This document shows positions 42,268 to 43,391 of a stretch of DNA of 43,391 nt, one piece after another. Source of the DNA: Bryobacterales bacterium. GTDB taxonomy: Bacteria > Acidobacteriota > Terriglobia > Bryobacterales > Bryobacteraceae. Below the pieces are notes generated by a model that had not been told where the DNA came from, searched no databases, and was given only the letters and a program-made list of their open reading frames with translations. The stretch spans positions 1 to 43,391 of the forward strand of contig JAIXKK010000018.1 in assembly GCA_026954325.1 (NCBI GenBank). Reading direction: 5' to 3'. The translations under genes were made by a program, and so were the position numbers. How positions within the stretch are numbered: the first letter of the stretch is position 1; each line of letters starts with the position of its first letter.

Positions 42268-43355
42268 GCGGTTCGTTCCGCCTGCAATACTTCTTCGACG
42301 TCAGCGAAGAGATTGCGGTGGAGGACTTACGGGAGCGGCTGAATCTCGAAAAAGGGGGGCGGGAACCGGGGTTCCGGCGCCAGGCGCCCGGATATGTGCG
42401 ATTCGAAAAGGCGCCGGTGGAGGAGCGCCTCCCGCCGGTGAGCGCGCCAAGCGGGGAAATCCTCGCCGCGCGCGTGCGGTATTTCGATTACGGAGTGGCG
42501 TCCCTGGAGTTGGAGCTTCCCTTTCAAGGCGCGGGGTGGGACGATCTCGTCGCGCTGGCCGGCAAATGGATCGCCGAACCGGCGCTGGAATGCCTGGCGG
42601 CGGAGGCGATCCGGCGACAGGTGGAACGGATCGCGCCCTGCATGCGCAAGCCCTTTGCCCGGCAACTTACCGACGACTACGCGGTCATTGAGGTGCGGGA
42701 AGCGGCGGGTGAGGATGGCAAGGAGATCAACGCCTCCCAACTGGTGGAACAATATGGCGCGCGGATCGCGCAGATTGTCCGTGGCGAAGCGAGTCCGCTG
42801 AGCGCCGGCGAGCGGCAGGAGGTGCTGGCGTCCTCGATGAGCTATGCTCCGACAGATTTGATGGTAGCCGGCTGGACGGCGGCGTTTGTCTATGACACTT
42901 CCCCTGAGAGCGCGCAGGTGACGATTCAACTACTCGAATATGCGAACACGCAACTGCTCGAGTTCCGGCATTACGATGAAGTGCTGACGCAAGTGCTCAC
43001 CGGCGTCTATGCGATGATGGACCGGAAGTCCGGCGCCTTGTGGAGGATGGGGCTGGCTCGCGAAGCCCACCGGTTGAACACCTACCGGCTGGACGTAATG
43101 GAATTAGCCGAGCGCGCGGATAATGCGATCAAGTTTCTGAGCGATATGTTTTATGCGCGCGCCTACAAACTGGCATCGGCGCGGATCGGCGTGGACGACT
43201 ATCGCCGCCTGGTGGACGAGAAGATGCGGGCAGCGGGTGAGTTGTACCGGTCTCTGATGGATGAGCTACATCAGGCGCGGGCGTTTGTATTGGAGTTGAT
43301 GGTGGTGATTATTCTGATGATCGAACTGGTCTTTTTATTTCGGGGGAATACTTGA
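42255..43355 (+). CDS. RMD1/DUF155-like C-terminally anchored protein
   Basis: 366 residues, overlapping the preceding gene by 13 nt. The N-terminal half is soluble and mixed alpha/beta, with ARVRYFDYGVASLELELPF, which resembles the YFDYGVVVFW block of the RMD1/Sif2 (DUF155) family. The C-terminal half is long helices (YDEVLTQVLTGVYAMMDRKSG, RLDVMELAERADNAIKFL) ending with one membrane segment VLELMVVIILMIELVFLF just before the stop, again as in RMD1 proteins. Bacterial members are of unknown function; mitochondrial ones support translation. The similarity is remote. The next gene starts directly at its stop. Confidence 0.55.
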   Translation: MAALSGSFRLQYFFDVSEEIAVEDLRERLNLEKGGREPGFRRQAPGYVRFEKAPVEERLPPVSAPSGEILAARVRYFDYGVASLELELPFQGAGWDDLVALAGKWIAEPALECLAAEAIRRQVERIAPCMRKPFARQLTDDYAVIEVREAAGEDGKEINASQLVEQYGARIAQIVRGEASPLSAGERQEVLASSMSYAPTDLMVAGWTAAFVYDTSPESAQVTIQLLEYANTQLLEFRHYDEVLTQVLTGVYAMMDRKSGALWRMGLAREAHRLNTYRLDVMELAERADNAIKFLSDMFYARAYKLASARIGVDDYRRLVDEKMRAAGELYRSLMDELHQARAFVLELMVVIILMIELVFLFRGNT

Positions 43356-43391
43356 ATGCCTGAGGTGGTGGCGATTGATGCACATCAACAC
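43356..43391 (+). CDS. Start of an amidohydrolase-family protein (cut by the window end)
   Basis: ATG at 43356 directly follows the TGA of the preceding gene and reads MPEVVAIDAHQH to the end of the window. IDAHQH is the first metal-binding HxH-type motif of amidohydrolase-2 enzymes (sugar-lactonase and decarboxylase relatives). Only 12 residues are available, so the specific function cannot be given. The zero-gap arrangement suggests it is co-transcribed with the sialidase-like and RMD1-like genes. Confidence 0.55.
   Translation, partial: MPEVVAIDAHQH

Overview
The window looks like a chromosomal segment of an Acidobacteriota member, probably near Bryobacterales/Solibacter. This is inferred from several things: high GC content; a very large Oar-type TonB-dependent-receptor-like protein with an N-terminal carboxypeptidase-regulatory domain; tandem Pkn-type kinases; many secreted glycan-active proteins; and an mre-mrd-rod-RNase E/G block. 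No phage, plasmid, insertion sequence or CRISPR array is visible.

Layout. (1) 1-7785 is a mostly minus-strand accessory block: a penicillin-acylase-type Ntn hydrolase, two overlapping tiny ORFs, a secreted beta-helix protein, gamma-glutamyltransferase and a COMT-type methyltransferase. It also holds an internally deleted four-helix-bundle ORF and a frameshifted FMN reductase. (2) 7947-16524 is the core elongasome block mreB-mreC-mreD-mrdA(PBP2)-rodA followed by an RNase E/G with a ~410-residue low-complexity insertion in its S1 region. (3) 16588-17312 is tRNA-Ser(GGA) followed by a decayed vapBC module; a degenerate copy of the tRNA 3' end lies beyond it, so this may be the scar of a tRNA-integrated element. 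(4) 17429-22658 holds a class III aminotransferase, a Gfo/Idh/MocA oxidoreductase, an SSS symporter and a sialidase-like protein; the last two overlap by 4 bp. (5) 23065-26304 holds a HEFGH zinc metallopeptidase, a lipoprotein-like ORF, a 31-aa micro-ORF coupled to a methyltransferase fusion, and a YdcH-like protein that ends at a strong terminator. (6) 26338-28645 is a membrane-anchored kinase preceded by a pseudokinase. (7) 29028-35510 is the TonB-receptor-like protein with a putative glycoside hydrolase, then a NagX/HGSNAT-like membrane acyltransferase. (8) 35592-39105 is ahcY with a divergent ArsR-methyltransferase regulator, flanked by two broken genes (intradiol dioxygenase, SAM methyltransferase). 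(9) 39357-43391 is a B12/radical SAM protein, a second sialidase-like protein, an RMD1/DUF155-like membrane protein and the first codons of an amidohydrolase.

Themes. The core genes form cell-wall elongation and SAH-recycling units. Accessory genes centre on secreted glycan or amide hydrolysis and uptake. A striking property is the number of disrupted genes (six loci in 43 kb). Several keep both ends but have lost the middle; others differ from an intact frame by one base at a C run. The window alone cannot separate real decay from consensus errors. The most unusual intact items are the kinase/pseudokinase pair, the RNase E/G insertion, the metallopeptidase/lipoprotein pair and the hairpin-fronted micro-ORF.
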